64,000 nt of DNA from Deinococcus sp. AJ005 (GCF_009017495.1 NZ_CP044990.1:1197001-1261000), one strand, 5' to 3'; shown: positions 15,045 through 24,826, counted from the stretch's first letter. Numbers and translations are program-made. The notes: a model not told the origin generated them from the sequence alone.

Positions 15045-16673
15045 ATGACCGCCCCCAACCCTGCCGAGTCGGCCCCCGACGTGCTGCAACAGGTCCGGCA
15101 CCAGTCCGAGAACGCGCTGGAACTGCGCGGCATCACCAAACGTTTTCCGCTGGTGCTGGCCAACGACGACATTTCCATGCAGGTCAAATGGGGCAGCGTC
15201 CACGCGCTGTGCGGCGAGAACGGTGCGGGCAAGAGTACGCTGATGAAAATCGTGTACGGCATTCAGCCGCCCACTTCCGGCGAGATCGTGGTGGACGGCG
15301 AGGTGGTCAACTTTAACGATCCCGCCGACGCCATTAAGCGCGGCATCGGCATGGTGTTTCAGCACTTCATGCTGGTGGAAACGCTGACCGTGACCGAGAA
15401 CGTGATCCTGGGCGCGGAGCCGACCAAAGGCGGGGCCATCGACTACGCCACCTCGCGCCGGAAGGTGGCCGAGCTGATCAAGCAGTTCAACTTTGCGCTG
15501 GACCCCGACGCCATCGTGGGGGAGTTGCCTGTGGGGTTGCAGCAGAAGGTGGAAATCCTCAAGACGCTGTACCGGGGCGCGCGCATCCTGATTCTGGACG
15601 AGCCGACGGCAGTGCTGACCCCCAGCGAGACCGACGAACTGTTCGAGTTTCTGGTGGGCCAGTACGCGGCCAGCGGCAACGCGGTGGTTTTTATCTCTCA
15701 CAAGCTGCACGAGGTCTTGCAAATCAGTGACCGCATCAGCGTGATCCGCGACGGGCGCATGATCGGCACCATTCCCGCCGAGGGAGCCACCACCGAGACG
15801 CTGGCGCAGATGATGGTGGGCCGCGAGGTCACGTTGAAGGTGGAAAAGGATGCGGCCACGCCCGGCAAGGTTGCCCTGGATATTCAGAACGTGGTGGTGA
15901 AAGGCGAACACCGCAACGCCGTGGACGGCGTGAGTTTCCAGGTGCGTGCTGGGGAAATCGTGGGCATCGCGGGCGTGGAGGGCAACGGCCAGAGTGAGCT
16001 GGTAGAGGCCATCACTGGACTTGCACAGTACGCCGGCACGATCACCTATCTGGGCAAGACGGCCAAGGGCGTGCGCGAGGTGGAGGCATCGGGCCTGTCA
16101 CATGTGCCCGAGGACCGCAACGAGCGCGGGCTGGTGCTGGACATGACCACCGCCGAGAATTACATCCTGGGTGAACAGGACCGGCCACCCTTCGCCGGGC
16201 GTTTTGGCTTTCTCAATCTGGACGTGATCCAGAAGAACGCCCGTGACCTGAGCGAGAAGTACGATGTGCGCCCCCGCAGCGCCAGCCTGCGCGCCGGGCA
16301 GTACAGCGGCGGCAATGCCCAGAAGCTGATCGTGGCCCGCGAGATGCGCAAGGGGCCGAAGATTCTGGTGGCCAGCCAGCCCACGCGTGGGGTGGATATC
16401 GGGGCCATCGAATTCATTCACGCCCGCATCGTGGAGGCCCGCGATCAGGGCCTGGCCGTGCTGCTGATCAGCGCCGATCTGGGCGAGGTCATGAATCTGG
16501 CGGACCGCATCCTGGTGATGTACGAGGGCAAGGTGGTGGGCGAGGTGGAGGCAAGCAAGGCCACCGAGACGGGTCTGGGCCTGCTGATGACGGGCAGCTC
16601 CGAACATGGGGGCGCATCTGGCGGGCGCAGCGGCGAGGTCAGCACGACACTGCAAAAAGGGGAGCGGCAGTAA
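15045..16673 (+). CDS. ABC transporter ATPase, nucleoside (BmpA/NupO/RnsB) type
   Basis: A 542-residue protein with two ABC modules. The first has Walker [10 protein letters not shown], a variant signature [13 protein letters not shown] and Walker [13 protein letters not shown]. The second has a degenerate Walker A (GVEGNGQSE), signature [13 protein letters not shown] and a Walker B-like segment [12 protein letters not shown] without the usual DE. This asymmetric layout is typical of sugar/nucleoside importer ATPases such as YufO/NupO. The partner permeases and BmpA-type lipoprotein are not adjacent in this window, so the gene is separated from the rest of its transporter. It is monocistronic and probably leaderless. 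Confidence 0.9.
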   Translation: MTAPNPAESAPDVLQQVRHQSENALELRGITKRFPLVLANDDISMQVKWGSVHALCGENGAGKSTLMKIVYGIQPPTSGEIVVDGEVVNFNDPADAIKRGIGMVFQHFMLVETLTVTENVILGAEPTKGGAIDYATSRRKVAELIKQFNFALDPDAIVGELPVGLQQKVEILKTLYRGARILILDEPTAVLTPSETDELFEFLVGQYAASGNAVVFISHKLHEVLQISDRISVIRDGRMIGTIPAEGATTETLAQMMVGREVTLKVEKDAATPGKVALDIQNVVVKGEHRNAVDGVSFQVRAGEIVGIAGVEGNGQSELVEAITGLAQYAGTITYLGKTAKGVREVEASGLSHVPEDRNERGLVLDMTTAENYILGEQDRPPFAGRFGFLNLDVIQKNARDLSEKYDVRPRSASLRAGQYSGGNAQKLIVAREMRKGPKILVASQPTRGVDIGAIEFIHARIVEARDQGLAVLLISADLGEVMNLADRILVMYEGKVVGEVEASKATETGLGLLMTGSSEHGGASGGRSGEVSTTLQKGERQ

Positions 16674-16849
16674 GAGGAGAGACTGGGTCTGCTGACGGCA
16701 GGAAATAGACAGGAGAATTGGGGGGTGGGGGAGATGCGGAGTGCTAAACTTCTGACACCTCCCCCCTCCCTGTTGGCATGGGCAATGCACAATTCAAATC
16801 CGTTTTTCCCTGAGCGCCGCCTCCCACCCCGTGAGGCGAGGAGATGACG

Positions 16850-17785
16850 ATGAAGACACAGAGCGGCTTTAGACGTTTTGCGCGGTATCTGGTCATGTTT
16901 TTCATGCTGGGTGGGCTGCTGTGTTGGGGGCCGATGTTCACGGCCCAGGCGCAAGACGTTCAGAAACCAGCGCGGGACGAACTGATAAGAACCACAAATT
17001 TGATGACGAACGCCCAGAGTCTTTCCTCTCTCAACGACGCTCTTCAGCAAGCCACTCAAGCCATCAACAATGCCAAAACGGTCAACGACAACACTGGGGG
17101 CGGACTCATGCCCCGGATAAACGCTTCCAGGAAAGTTTATTACGATACGTCCATACGGCTGGTCAACCTGTTGACGGTCAGTTGTGAAAAGGACAAGGTT
17201 CGGAAAGATGGTCAGAGCGCCTGGAACATTATTTCCAATCGAGAAGGGGATACCCCCGAATTTCTAACTAAAGCGGAGATCAAAAAGCTCAGAACGCGCA
17301 TTGAGAACTGTCTTCGCCCCCCAACGGTCTATAAGGGAATGGGAACGTCCACCTTCAAAGGCGACGACAGCTTGACGGTTGTCAGATTCGATGTGACCTG
17401 GACGCTAAATACGGCTCTTCCGCCCGGCACGCTGAGCATCTATTCCTATACACCCAGCGGCACAGTCACGGTGGAGGCCAGCCAGGACGATTGCAAGGGA
17501 TCAGGCAAGTTCGCCATCACGGCTGGCTTGCTGATCATCACGCTCGACAATGAGGTGGCGGCCCTTGGAATGCTGGAGGGGGATTTCTACGAGTTCGCCT
17601 TGGCATCGGGCGACATCCTGACGCTGAAATGTTCCAAGGGCGTGACATATCCCATGCCTGCGGGTGCGCTGAGTTCAGCCGACGCTGTTGTCATGGACGC
17701 CATAAGCTTGCTGAGCGGTTCGCAGACTCAAGACGGTGCTGCGTCGAACTGGTCATTTAAGGCCACCAAGTGGAGCAAGCCATGA
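16850..17785 (+). CDS. Secreted protein of unknown function, first gene of a two-gene operon
   Basis: A 311-residue exported protein; the signal peptide runs through [19 protein letters not shown]. The mature N-terminal part is helical with many Asn/Gln/Thr, followed by a C-terminal beta-rich part ([34 protein letters not shown]). Four or five cysteines may be disulphide bonded. ATG 16850 was chosen over 16844 because GAGGAG is 6 nt upstream of the former. Its base composition is visibly less GC-rich than neighbouring genes (many A/T third positions), suggesting either relaxed selection or transfer. The stop overlaps the next start (ATGA). No family recognised. Confidence 0.7.
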   Translation: MKTQSGFRRFARYLVMFFMLGGLLCWGPMFTAQAQDVQKPARDELIRTTNLMTNAQSLSSLNDALQQATQAINNAKTVNDNTGGGLMPRINASRKVYYDTSIRLVNLLTVSCEKDKVRKDGQSAWNIISNREGDTPEFLTKAEIKKLRTRIENCLRPPTVYKGMGTSTFKGDDSLTVVRFDVTWTLNTALPPGTLSIYSYTPSGTVTVEASQDDCKGSGKFAITAGLLIITLDNEVAALGMLEGDFYEFALASGDILTLKCSKGVTYPMPAGALSSADAVVMDAISLLSGSQTQDGAASNWSFKATKWSKP

Positions 17786-19266
17786 GGCTTTTCCGCTGGC
17801 TGGCGCTGCTCCTGCTGCTGCTCGGATTTGCCGGGGCGCAGAGTCCCGCCTGCCCCGCCTGCGTCTGGGTGGGCCGCGCCCAGATCGCACTGCCCAAAGG
17901 ACTGGGTTTCACGGCTGACCTGACCCTGACCCCCTCAAGCCAGAGCAGCAGCGGCACCGTGACATACGATCTGCGGGCAGTGATTCACCCCATCTCGGCG
18001 GGCGCGGACGCTTCCCGTAGCCGGATGCGCCCACGCGTGCCGGAAGTGGTGTACACCCAGAAGCAGGCCGCTTTCTTCAGCCTGGACACGGGGCGCTACG
18101 ATGGGCGCATTCTGGCCCAGTATCCGGTGGTGGGCGCGAAAGACAACGAGATTCTCCGGCCCGGTTCAAATGAAGCGCTGCTGTGGCTGCTTAACTTTGA
18201 CGGGGCTAAATTCTCGGCGGACGGCAGCACTGTGCAGGGCAAGGACGAGAACATGACCTTCAGCCTGCGCCGCCTGCCTGCCCTGTCGCCCGCCCCGGCT
18301 GCCGCGCCCGCATGTGCCACCTGCGCCTGGAGCGGCACGGCCACAGCCACCAGCCGCCTGGGGACGGCCCTGAGCGTGGCCTTGACCCTCACCCCCAGCA
18401 GTGTGCAGGGATCAGTGGTGCGCTACCGAGTGGCAGGCGCGTTCAAGGTGCCGTCCGGGGTGCCGCAGCAGGAACCAGGCCGCAAGGATTGCCGCACCAC
18501 CTACGCCGCGCCGTTCACGCTGGACGCGGAACAGTACGTGGAGGTAGATAGCGTCCACAGCACTTACCGGGGCGTGATCACCGCGCAGGCCGCCCTGATC
18601 ACCCGCTGTGACAACAAGACGCTGCCCGCCACCGATGAAGTGGTGCTGATGATGACCGTGGGCAAAGTCGGTGTGGATCAGCCGCTGGCTGGCGGCGCAA
18701 TCAGCGGCACGGTGAACCTCGCGCCCAGGATCAGTAGCCGTTACGCCCTGACGCGCCTGAACGCAGGGCAGACGCCCACACCTGTAGCTGCCGCGCCCAC
18801 TTTGGCTGTGGGGGGCTGCGGTGGGTGCCGCTGGGTGGGCAGCGCCAGCGGCAAGGCCGGGCGCTTCGGGGTGCCGTACACGGCGGCCATCACCCTGATT
18901 CCTGCTAAAGCGATAGACGCAAACCGCCAGCGCTACACCGCCGACGTTACCCTGACCCTGACGGGCGTGGGGACGGCGGAGGAGGGTTGCCGTGCCACGC
19001 CCAGGGGCGGGGCCATCCATTTCACCACTGAGGCCAACAGCATGATCGACACCCTGAACGGCACGGCACTGCTGGGCGTGGTGGTGCCAATTTCGCTGAA
19101 TGTCACCTGTACTGGGCTGCTGGCAGGTGCTGCGGGCGCACTGGGCCAGGACGCGGCCCAGTTGATTCCCACCGGAACGGGCGCGGGCCTGAGCCTGAGT
19201 GAGAACGGCACCCGCCTGAAGGGCAGCGACAGGAACGGAAGCTGGGACTTGAAAGCGCAGCGCTGA
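17782..19266 (+). CDS. Secreted protein with three CxxC repeat domains
   Basis: A 494-residue exported protein (signal peptide LLLLLGFAGAQS). It consists of three homologous domains of about 150 residues. Each opens with C-x-x-C followed by a Trp and a GxA segment: CPACVWVGRA, CATCAWSGTA, CGGCRWVGSA. Each continues with a 'xLTLTPSS'-like strand and a Gly/Thr-rich beta region. Short Pro/Ala linkers (PAPAAAPA, TPVAAAP) separate them. The paired cysteines could bind metal or form a small disulphide loop. Translation is coupled to the upstream secreted protein by an ATGA overlap. I know no named family. Confidence 0.75.
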   Translation: MRLFRWLALLLLLLGFAGAQSPACPACVWVGRAQIALPKGLGFTADLTLTPSSQSSSGTVTYDLRAVIHPISAGADASRSRMRPRVPEVVYTQKQAAFFSLDTGRYDGRILAQYPVVGAKDNEILRPGSNEALLWLLNFDGAKFSADGSTVQGKDENMTFSLRRLPALSPAPAAAPACATCAWSGTATATSRLGTALSVALTLTPSSVQGSVVRYRVAGAFKVPSGVPQQEPGRKDCRTTYAAPFTLDAEQYVEVDSVHSTYRGVITAQAALITRCDNKTLPATDEVVLMMTVGKVGVDQPLAGGAISGTVNLAPRISSRYALTRLNAGQTPTPVAAAPTLAVGGCGGCRWVGSASGKAGRFGVPYTAAITLIPAKAIDANRQRYTADVTLTLTGVGTAEEGCRATPRGGAIHFTTEANSMIDTLNGTALLGVVVPISLNVTCTGLLAGAAGALGQDAAQLIPTGTGAGLSLSENGTRLKGSDRNGSWDLKAQR

Positions 19267-19384
19267 GGAACATGCGGATCAGGACGTTGGAGGAGCTGTC
19301 ACGGTTGAACCTCTCAGTCTGCTCCCCTCAATGAGAGCCGAGAAGCGTGGCTGACATGGCAATTCCGCAACCTTTTTCTCCCTT
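19267..19384. other. Intergenic stretch before the repeat element
   Basis: Only a weak 6-bp inverted repeat (CTCTCA 19311-19316 with TGAGAG 19332-19337) is seen after the triple-repeat gene; no gene. Confidence 0.4.
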
Positions 19385-19473
19385 CTGATACGGACTCCGA
19401 TTAAAAGGTATTGCAAACACTTGGAAATCCGAGGGGAGCGAGCAGGAGGAAAACGGGTTCCGGGCGTGGAGTG
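19385..19473 (-). repeat. Truncated copy of a MITE-like dispersed repeat
   Basis: The stretch begins CTGATACGGACTCCGATT and contains AAACACTTGGAAATCCGAG and AAACGGGTTCCGGGCGTG. The same words, in reverse complement, form the right half of the element at 24906-25083. This copy lacks an internal block of about 40 nt and ends within the shared CGGGCGTGGAGTG segment, so it keeps only one terminus. Confidence 0.75.
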
Positions 19474-19546
19474 CCGGAGGGGTTAAACGTGGCGGCGTGC
19501 CAGAGACCACTGGCGGTCAGGTTCCTACCCAACCCCCGCCACGGCG

Positions 19547-19552
19547 TATCCT
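19547..19552 (+). promoter_or_regulatory. Leaderless -10 box (TATCCT)
   Basis: TATCCT is 7 nt before ATG 19560 of the aminotransferase gene. Confidence 0.5.
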
Positions 19553-19559
19553 TGCCCCC

Positions 19560-20738
19560 ATGACCCAAACGGAGAATCTGCCCACGTATCCCACGCTGAC
19601 CGCCGCCGAACTGCGTCACCAGGATTCGCTGAAATGGACGCTGTACGGCGAGGACGTGATTCCGATGTGGATCGCCGACATGGATTTCCCGGTGGCTCCC
19701 GCCATCCTGTCGGCGTTGCGTGAGCGCCTGGAGCGTGGGCTGGGCTACCACCAGATGATGGGTGACCAGGCGCTGCTCAGTCTGCTGTGCGCCAAGCTGG
19801 ACACGCATGGTCTGAAGGATTTACCGGAGGGCGGCATCGCCATGCTGCCAGGGGTGGTGCCGGGCATCTACGCCACGGTGGCGGCGTTGACGCAGCCCGG
19901 AGAGAAGGTGCTGACCATGACCCCCGTCTATCACCCCTTCCACCTGAGCATCACCACGCAGGGGCGCGAGGTTGCGGCAGTGGCGCTGCTGGACAGCCCC
20001 GATGGGTATGGGATCGACTGGGACGGCATGGACGCCGCCGCGAAGGACGCGAAGCTGATGCTGCTGTGCCACCCGCACAACCCCACCGGACGCGTCTGGA
20101 CCCACGATGAACTGGAGAAACTGCGCGATCTGGCCGTCAGGCATGACCTGTACGTGTTGAGCGACGAATTGCACGCCGATCTGCGTTTCACGGACGGCGC
20201 GTTCGAGTCCTTCGCCGCCGATCAACGTGTTCAGGGCCGTACCATCACCGTGACTGGGCCATGTAAGGCGTTCAACACCGCTGGCCTGGGCATCGGCGTG
20301 ATGATCGGCTATGACGCCGAACTGGTCAAAAAGGTTCGTGCCGCTGCCGGGGGCCTGATGGGCCACGAGGGTGCCCTGAGCGTGACCATGTGGCAGGCCG
20401 CCCTGCGTGACGGCGGCCCCTGGCTGGCCGACACGGTGGCCTATCTGCGCGCCAACCGCGACTTCCTGACCGATTACCTGCACCAGCATCTGCCTGCCAT
20501 CAAGTTTCATCCGGTGGAAAGCACCTATCTGGCGTGGCTGGACCTGCGCGACTGCCCGCATGCCGATGACATCCAGACGTTTCTGCTAGAGGAAGCCAGG
20601 GTCGCCCTGCACGACGGCCCCACCTTTGCCCCCGAGGATTTCAAGCCCCAGACGCAGGGCTTCATTCGTCTGAACTTCGCCACCAGCCGCGAAATTCTGA
20701 CCGAGGCGCTGGAGCGGATGCGCCGGGCGCTCGGGTAA
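19560..20738 (+). CDS. MalY/PatB-family PLP enzyme (cystathionine beta-lyase-like)
   Basis: A 392-residue fold-type I PLP enzyme. N-terminal VIPMWIADMDFP and the later HPHNPTGRVW, SDELHADL and TVTGPCKAFNTAGLGIG segments mark the MalY/PatB C-S lyase subgroup; the PLP lysine is the K in GPCKAFN. Family members split cystathionine or other cysteine thioethers to pyruvate, ammonia and a thiol. It stands alone here, so its metabolic role (methionine synthesis or sulphur salvage) cannot be set by context. The longer frame from 19497 is excluded by the -10 box 7 nt before ATG 19560. Confidence 0.9.
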   Translation: MTQTENLPTYPTLTAAELRHQDSLKWTLYGEDVIPMWIADMDFPVAPAILSALRERLERGLGYHQMMGDQALLSLLCAKLDTHGLKDLPEGGIAMLPGVVPGIYATVAALTQPGEKVLTMTPVYHPFHLSITTQGREVAAVALLDSPDGYGIDWDGMDAAAKDAKLMLLCHPHNPTGRVWTHDELEKLRDLAVRHDLYVLSDELHADLRFTDGAFESFAADQRVQGRTITVTGPCKAFNTAGLGIGVMIGYDAELVKKVRAAAGGLMGHEGALSVTMWQAALRDGGPWLADTVAYLRANRDFLTDYLHQHLPAIKFHPVESTYLAWLDLRDCPHADDIQTFLLEEARVALHDGPTFAPEDFKPQTQGFIRLNFATSREILTEALERMRRALG

Positions 20739-20758
20739 GTTCCAGCCCCCTTGCCCGG

Positions 20759-21430
20759 CTAATTCAGCTTCATGCCTTTCAGAACCACGGCGGCCAGAAC
20801 CTTTGCCAGATCGGTCAGTTCCGGCTGGCCGTCCTCTGCGCCGGTCTGGGCGATTCCGGCGATCAGCGCGCCAGTCATCACCGAGGTCTCGTAGATGGCC
20901 TGAATGTCGGCCTGTTTGCCCTTCATGACGCCGGAGTCCACCAGAATGTCATTGAGTCCGCGCTGGAGGGCGTTGGTTTCGGCGTCGCTGAGTTCGCTCC
21001 CGGTCTGCGCCTGAAGGCTGACGCTGAGCAGGAGCGTCAGGCCAGCGGCCAGATTGTTCCTGCGGAGATCGGGAATGGTCTGGGCCGCGCTGAACAGATC
21101 GAGGCACAGCTTGGCCATCACCTGCTGATCGGCGGGCTTTTGCACCATCGCGGCGCAGTTCTTTTGCTGGGTGGGTTGGCCCTTGAAGGCGAAATCACTC
21201 CGGGCAAGGTCATATTTGTACTTGACGGGCGTGGCCGGGGGTCTCAGCGCCTGCTGAACCGCCATCGCCGCGAAGTCAGGTTTGACGGTGGCGGCCACAT
21301 AGCCCACCGAACGCTGCGCAAAGGTCTGGTAATTCTGAAACGAGGGCGTGAAAAACTGGGCCTGGCCGCTGCCCATCAGGATTCCTGCCGCCGTTACCGT
21401 CCACAACACTGTCCGCCGCAGATCGTTCAT
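20759..21430 (-). CDS. Exported hypothetical protein (223 aa)
   Basis: A 223-residue protein with a signal peptide (VLWTVTAAGILMGSGQAQ). The mature part is mostly helical with two cysteines (KNCAAMV, KLCLDLF) and a hydrophobic C-terminal helix pair (TGALIAGIAQTG, LAKVLAAVVLKGMKLN). Not recognised. GGGAGAAGG lies just upstream of the ATG. The gene converges with the aminotransferase gene (20-bp gap) and follows hisG on the same strand after 115 bp without an obvious terminator between. Confidence 0.65.
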   Translation of the reverse strand: MNDLRRTVLWTVTAAGILMGSGQAQFFTPSFQNYQTFAQRSVGYVAATVKPDFAAMAVQQALRPPATPVKYKYDLARSDFAFKGQPTQQKNCAAMVQKPADQQVMAKLCLDLFSAAQTIPDLRRNNLAAGLTLLLSVSLQAQTGSELSDAETNALQRGLNDILVDSGVMKGKQADIQAIYETSVMTGALIAGIAQTGAEDGQPELTDLAKVLAAVVLKGMKLN

Positions 21431-21545
21431 ATGCCTTCTCCCTGTGGCCCGGTACGCGCCTCCGGGTCAGGGTGGGGGCGAGAGCCTCTGTTCATGCCGG
21501 GCGGCTAAGGACAGTGTACAGATGAGCTGAATTTTGCCAAGAGGC

Positions 21546-22193
21546 TCAGGAGAGAGGCTGATCTCCCACCAGTTCCCGCAGCCGCTCAATCAATGGGCGC
21601 AGCCGCTCGCGCCGCAACTTCAGCGCCGCGCGGTTGACGATCAGGCGGGCGCTGGATTCAAACAGCACGTCCTGTTCCTCCAGATTGTTGGCCTGCAACG
21701 TGCTGCCGGTCTGAACCAGATCAATCACGGCCTCGGCCAGTCCCGTCAGGGCGGCCAGTTCGATGTTACCGCCCAGCTTGACCACCTCGGCGGGAATGCC
21801 GCGCGCGTTCAGGTAGGCGCGGGCGATGCGCGGGTACTTGGTCCCCACCCGCACCAGGGGCGCAGTCGCCCCCACCTCGCGGATCAGCGACAGGCGGCAG
21901 GCGGCGAAGCGCAGATCGACGGGTTCGTAGACCTCGCGCCCGGACTCGGTCAGCACATCCTTGCCCACGATCCCGGCGTCGGCCACGCCCAGATCGACGT
22001 ACACGGGCACGTCCTGATTTCGCAGTTCCAGCACGGTGATGCCTGGGAATTCATGGCGCAGGGCGCGGGACTTTTCCGGCAGCGTCAGGGGAAGACCTGC
22101 CCTGGACAGCAGCGCGATGGCCTCTTCCAGAATGCGGCCCTTGGGCAGCGCCAGCGTCAGGTGATCGGGGGCGCGCAGGGGGGCGGGGGTCAT
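21546..22193 (-). CDS. hisG: ATP phosphoribosyltransferase, short catalytic form
   Basis: A 215-residue HisG of the short type (HisGS), lacking the C-terminal regulatory domain. It begins [14 protein letters not shown] and carries the PRPP-binding segment [14 protein letters not shown]. It catalyses the first step of histidine synthesis and needs HisZ for activity and histidine feedback. The ATG overlaps the hisZ stop codon by 4 nt (ATGA), so the two subunits are translated together. No other his genes are in the window. Confidence 0.95.
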   Translation of the reverse strand: MTPAPLRAPDHLTLALPKGRILEEAIALLSRAGLPLTLPEKSRALRHEFPGITVLELRNQDVPVYVDLGVADAGIVGKDVLTESGREVYEPVDLRFAACRLSLIREVGATAPLVRVGTKYPRIARAYLNARGIPAEVVKLGGNIELAALTGLAEAVIDLVQTGSTLQANNLEEQDVLFESSARLIVNRAALKLRRERLRPLIERLRELVGDQPLS

Positions 22194-23350
22194 GGCTGCA
22201 CCTCCGCATCAAACAGTTCCGATCCGCGTGCCCAGCGGTGAATGCCCCGTTCTGCCGAATAGCGCCGCAACCCGTCCAGATCGTCGGTCCAGGCCAGTTC
22301 GGCGCACAGGCCAGCGTCACGCGCGGCCTCGGCTCCAGCCGCGTCCAGCGCCAGGACCACTTCGGGCTGAGGGGGCAACTGCGGGGCGGCGGCGCGCAGC
22401 AGGCGTTCCAGGCCTACCGCGAAGCCTGCACCCGGCAGACCCCCATTTGAACCGCTGTCCAGCGTGTAGCGGCCCCCGCCCAGCACCGGCTGATTCAGCC
22501 CCGCCGCGTAGGCGCGGAAGGTCAGGCCGGTGTAGTAGTCGTAGCGGCGGCTGGCTCCCAGGTCATACAGCAGGTTGCCGTCATACAGTGCCGAGACCTC
22601 TTGCAAGTGTGCCACTGCTGCCCGCGCCCGCGTGCCCTGCGCCAGCTTTGAGGCGGCGTCCAGCACTTCCGGGCCACCGTACAGATCGGTCAGGGCGTGC
22701 AGGGTGCGTGTGACCTCGCCCGACAGGCCGTGCTGGGACGACAGCAGATCGATGTCCGCGCCGCTCTTGCGGTCCACCGCGCCGTGCAGCGCCTCGCGGG
22801 CGGGGCCGTGCAGGGCCGCGTCCTCCAGCACGGCGTCCACGAAGCCGGGAAAGCCGACTTCCAGCTCGGCACTCACGCCTACTGTTTTCAGCGCTGCCGC
22901 CGCCAGATGCAGCAGTTCAGCGTCGGCGCGCGCGCCTTCAATCCCAATCAGTTCCACGCCGGTCTGCCCAAATTCACGCAAGCGGCCCAGCTCGCTGGTC
23001 AGTGCGCGCAGCCACAGCCGCCCGCTGTAATGCAGCCGCAGCGGAAACGGGCCAGCCGCAAAGCGCGAGCGCACCATTCGGCCAATCGCGGTGGTGAACT
23101 CGCTACGCAGCGCCAGCACCTGCCCACCCGAATCAATCAGTTTGAAGGCGCGGGCATCCTGTGGGTGGCGGGCGTCGGCGTATTCCAGCGCCGGAACCTC
23201 CACGCCCCGGTAGCCCCAGCTTCCGAACAACCCCGAAAGGCGGACGCGCAGGGCCTCGCGCTGTTCCCATTCGGGGGGCAGCACGTCGCGTGTGCCCTCG
23301 GGAATGGAGGCGGACGGTGGGGCAGACGGCAGGCGGGCAGGCGAACTCAC
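22190..23350 (-). CDS. hisZ: ATP phosphoribosyltransferase regulatory subunit
   Basis: A 386-residue HisRS-like protein without aminoacylation activity that completes short HisG in a hetero-octamer. Motif-like segments are [17 protein letters not shown] at the N-terminus, [13 protein letters not shown] and the degenerate motif 3 region [12 protein letters not shown]. The GTG at 23350 is chosen as start because TACAAT lies exactly 7 nt upstream; that -10 box overlaps the alternative ATG at 23359, which would make the longer start untranslatable on a leaderless mRNA. An ATG at 23425 is further upstream and has no support. Confidence 0.92.
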   Translation of the reverse strand: MSSPARLPSAPPSASIPEGTRDVLPPEWEQREALRVRLSGLFGSWGYRGVEVPALEYADARHPQDARAFKLIDSGGQVLALRSEFTTAIGRMVRSRFAAGPFPLRLHYSGRLWLRALTSELGRLREFGQTGVELIGIEGARADAELLHLAAAALKTVGVSAELEVGFPGFVDAVLEDAALHGPAREALHGAVDRKSGADIDLLSSQHGLSGEVTRTLHALTDLYGGPEVLDAASKLAQGTRARAAVAHLQEVSALYDGNLLYDLGASRRYDYYTGLTFRAYAAGLNQPVLGGGRYTLDSGSNGGLPGAGFAVGLERLLRAAAPQLPPQPEVVLALDAAGAEAARDAGLCAELAWTDDLDGLRRYSAERGIHRWARGSELFDAEVQP

Positions 23351-23357
23351 GGGAGGC

Positions 23358-23363
23358 ATTGTA
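23358..23363 (-). promoter_or_regulatory. Leaderless -10 box (TACAAT) of hisZ-hisG
   Basis: TACAAT ends 7 nt before GTG 23350 and contains the first two bases of the alternative ATG codon at 23359, which decides the start. Confidence 0.55.
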
Positions 23364-23529
23364 GGGGCTGGGCGGCTGGATGGGCTGATAGGGGAGAGTG
23401 GCGAGGCTGTTTTCCAAGGTTCCACTTTCCAGGTTCCAGGGGAAGAATCGGGTCTCTCCTGCGCCTGCTGTCCGGCCTGTTCTCCAGCCGTGCATCATCT
23501 CCAGCGCATTTTCCGCCTCACCCACCCGC

Positions 23530-23535
23530 TATACT
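23530..23535 (+). promoter_or_regulatory. Leaderless -10 box (TATACT)
   Basis: TATACT is 7 nt before ATG 23543 of the lipoprotein gene; it is a near-consensus -10 and divergent from the hisZ promoter. Confidence 0.55.
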
Positions 23536-23542
23536 CCGGGCC

Positions 23543-24124
23543 ATGCGCCGTCCGTTTTCCCTGCCTGCCGTGGCGCTCCTGCCCGTGCTGGGGCTGCTGC
23601 TCCTGAGCGGCTGCGCCCGCACCACCGATACCTTCAAGCCGCGCATCAGCATTGATAGCGCAGTGGGGGTTGCCCGCGAGAAGTCGTTTGTGGTGGACGG
23701 CTACGCGCTTGACGATATGGGCGTGACCCAGATCACGGTGGACGGCAAGGCCATTCCCATTTTGCCGGGCAGCCGCAAACTGGCGCGTTTTCAATTCAAG
23801 ACCCTGATCGAGGGAACGCAGGGCAAGTACACCATCAAGGCGTTCGATGCCGCCGGAAATGTGGGCGTGCTGGTGTTGCCGATCAGCGTGGACGCGGTCA
23901 AACCCACCATTCAGATCACGCGCTTCGAGAAAAGTGGCACGGCCATCCGGGTGTCGGGGGTGGCCGGAGACAACAGCGGGGTGGCGCAGGTGCTGGTGGA
24001 CGGCAACCGCCTGAACATCACCCCCGGTCCCCGCGTGGAATTCTTTGCCGAGACCACCGGCATCTGGGCGGATATCACGGTGATCGATACCGCCGGAAAT
24101 CAGGCGACGTTACGCGCCCGTTGA
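23543..24124 (+). CDS. Lipoprotein with two Ig-like repeats
   Basis: A 194-residue lipoprotein: N-terminal hydrophobic segment and lipobox LLSGC (about residues 17-21). The mature part has two homologous beta-sandwich-like repeats, each with a D-x-x-GV-x-Q-x-x-VDG segment (DDMGVTQITVDG, DNSGVAQVLVDG) and a D-x-AGN end (FDAAGNV, IDTAGNQ). This resembles bacterial Ig-like or cadherin-like modules found in envelope proteins. It is followed after 7 bp by the YczE-like gene, so the two are probably one operon. Confidence 0.75.
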   Translation: MRRPFSLPAVALLPVLGLLLLSGCARTTDTFKPRISIDSAVGVAREKSFVVDGYALDDMGVTQITVDGKAIPILPGSRKLARFQFKTLIEGTQGKYTIKAFDAAGNVGVLVLPISVDAVKPTIQITRFEKSGTAIRVSGVAGDNSGVAQVLVDGNRLNITPGPRVEFFAETTGIWADITVIDTAGNQATLRAR

Positions 24125-24131
24125 AGTTCGG

Positions 24132-24758
24132 GTGACGGCCTCCGCACCGCTGGCCCGGCTGGTCCGCCCCTCGCGGCTGGCCCGCTTTGTCCTGCTCCTC
24201 ACGGGCCTGTTCCTGTACGGCCTGAGCCTGCGGATGATGCTCGACGCCAACGTGGGAACCGCCCCCTGGGAAGTGCTGCACGTCGGCGTGACCCGACACC
24301 TGCCGCTGACGGTGGGCGTGGTCAGCATCCTGACCGGGGCGGTGATCGTGGCTTTCACGGCGCTGCGTCTGAAAGAACGCATCGGCCTGGGCACCGTGTT
24401 GAACGTGGTGTTGATCGGTGTCTTTCTGGATCTGCTGGCCCCACTGATTCCCAACCCCGTGGCGTGGGGCTGGCAGTGGGTGCAGTTTTTGCTGGGCGTG
24501 GGGCTGCTGGGCTTTGCCACCGGGGCCTACGTTGCTGCGGGTCTGGGCGCTGGCCCACGCGACGGCCTGACGCTGGCGCTGAACCGCCTGACGGGCTGGC
24601 CCGTGCCGCGCATCCGCAGTGTGGTAGAAGTGGCGGTGCTGCTCGTCGGCTGGGCGCTGGGCGGACCGCTGGGCTGGGGCACGCTGGTCTTTGCCCTGAC
24701 AGTGGGTCCGGCGATGGGCTGGGGCCTGGGCCTGTTCGGGGTAGGGAAGAAGGCATAG
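24132..24758 (+). CDS. YczE/YyaS/YitT-family membrane protein
   Basis: A 208-residue integral membrane protein with five hydrophobic segments. The N-terminal motif FLYGLSLRMMLDANVGTAPWEVLHVG and the internal GLGAGPRDGLTLAL repeat-like motif are typical of the YczE family, whose members are membrane proteins of unclear function. GTG 24132 starts 7 bp after the lipoprotein stop. A charged GKKA tail ends the protein. Confidence 0.8.
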   Translation: MTASAPLARLVRPSRLARFVLLLTGLFLYGLSLRMMLDANVGTAPWEVLHVGVTRHLPLTVGVVSILTGAVIVAFTALRLKERIGLGTVLNVVLIGVFLDLLAPLIPNPVAWGWQWVQFLLGVGLLGFATGAYVAAGLGAGPRDGLTLALNRLTGWPVPRIRSVVEVAVLLVGWALGGPLGWGTLVFALTVGPAMGWGLGLFGVGKKA

Positions 24759-24781
24759 AGGTCACAGGGTTTCTTTGACTG

Positions 24782-24826
24782 AAGCCTGAGTCTTCGCACG
24801 TCCGTCCGGGCGGGAGCGTCAGGCTT
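24782..24826. other. Imperfect stem-loop after the YczE-like gene
   Basis: AAGCCTGA (24782-24789) pairs with TCAGGCTT (24819-24826). There is no U-tract, so termination is unproven. The rest of 24759-24905 holds nothing recognisable. Confidence 0.35.

Noticed and set aside
16674..16849. G-run/C-run pair (16719-16735 with 16759-16769) as a terminator or attenuator
   Set aside because: The arms do not pair cleanly (several mismatches) and no U-tract follows.
22697..23540. Long plus-strand frame over hisZ ahead of the lipoprotein start
   Set aside because: It is antisense to hisZ, whose motifs are clear; the -10 box at 23530 and signal peptide place the real start at 23543.
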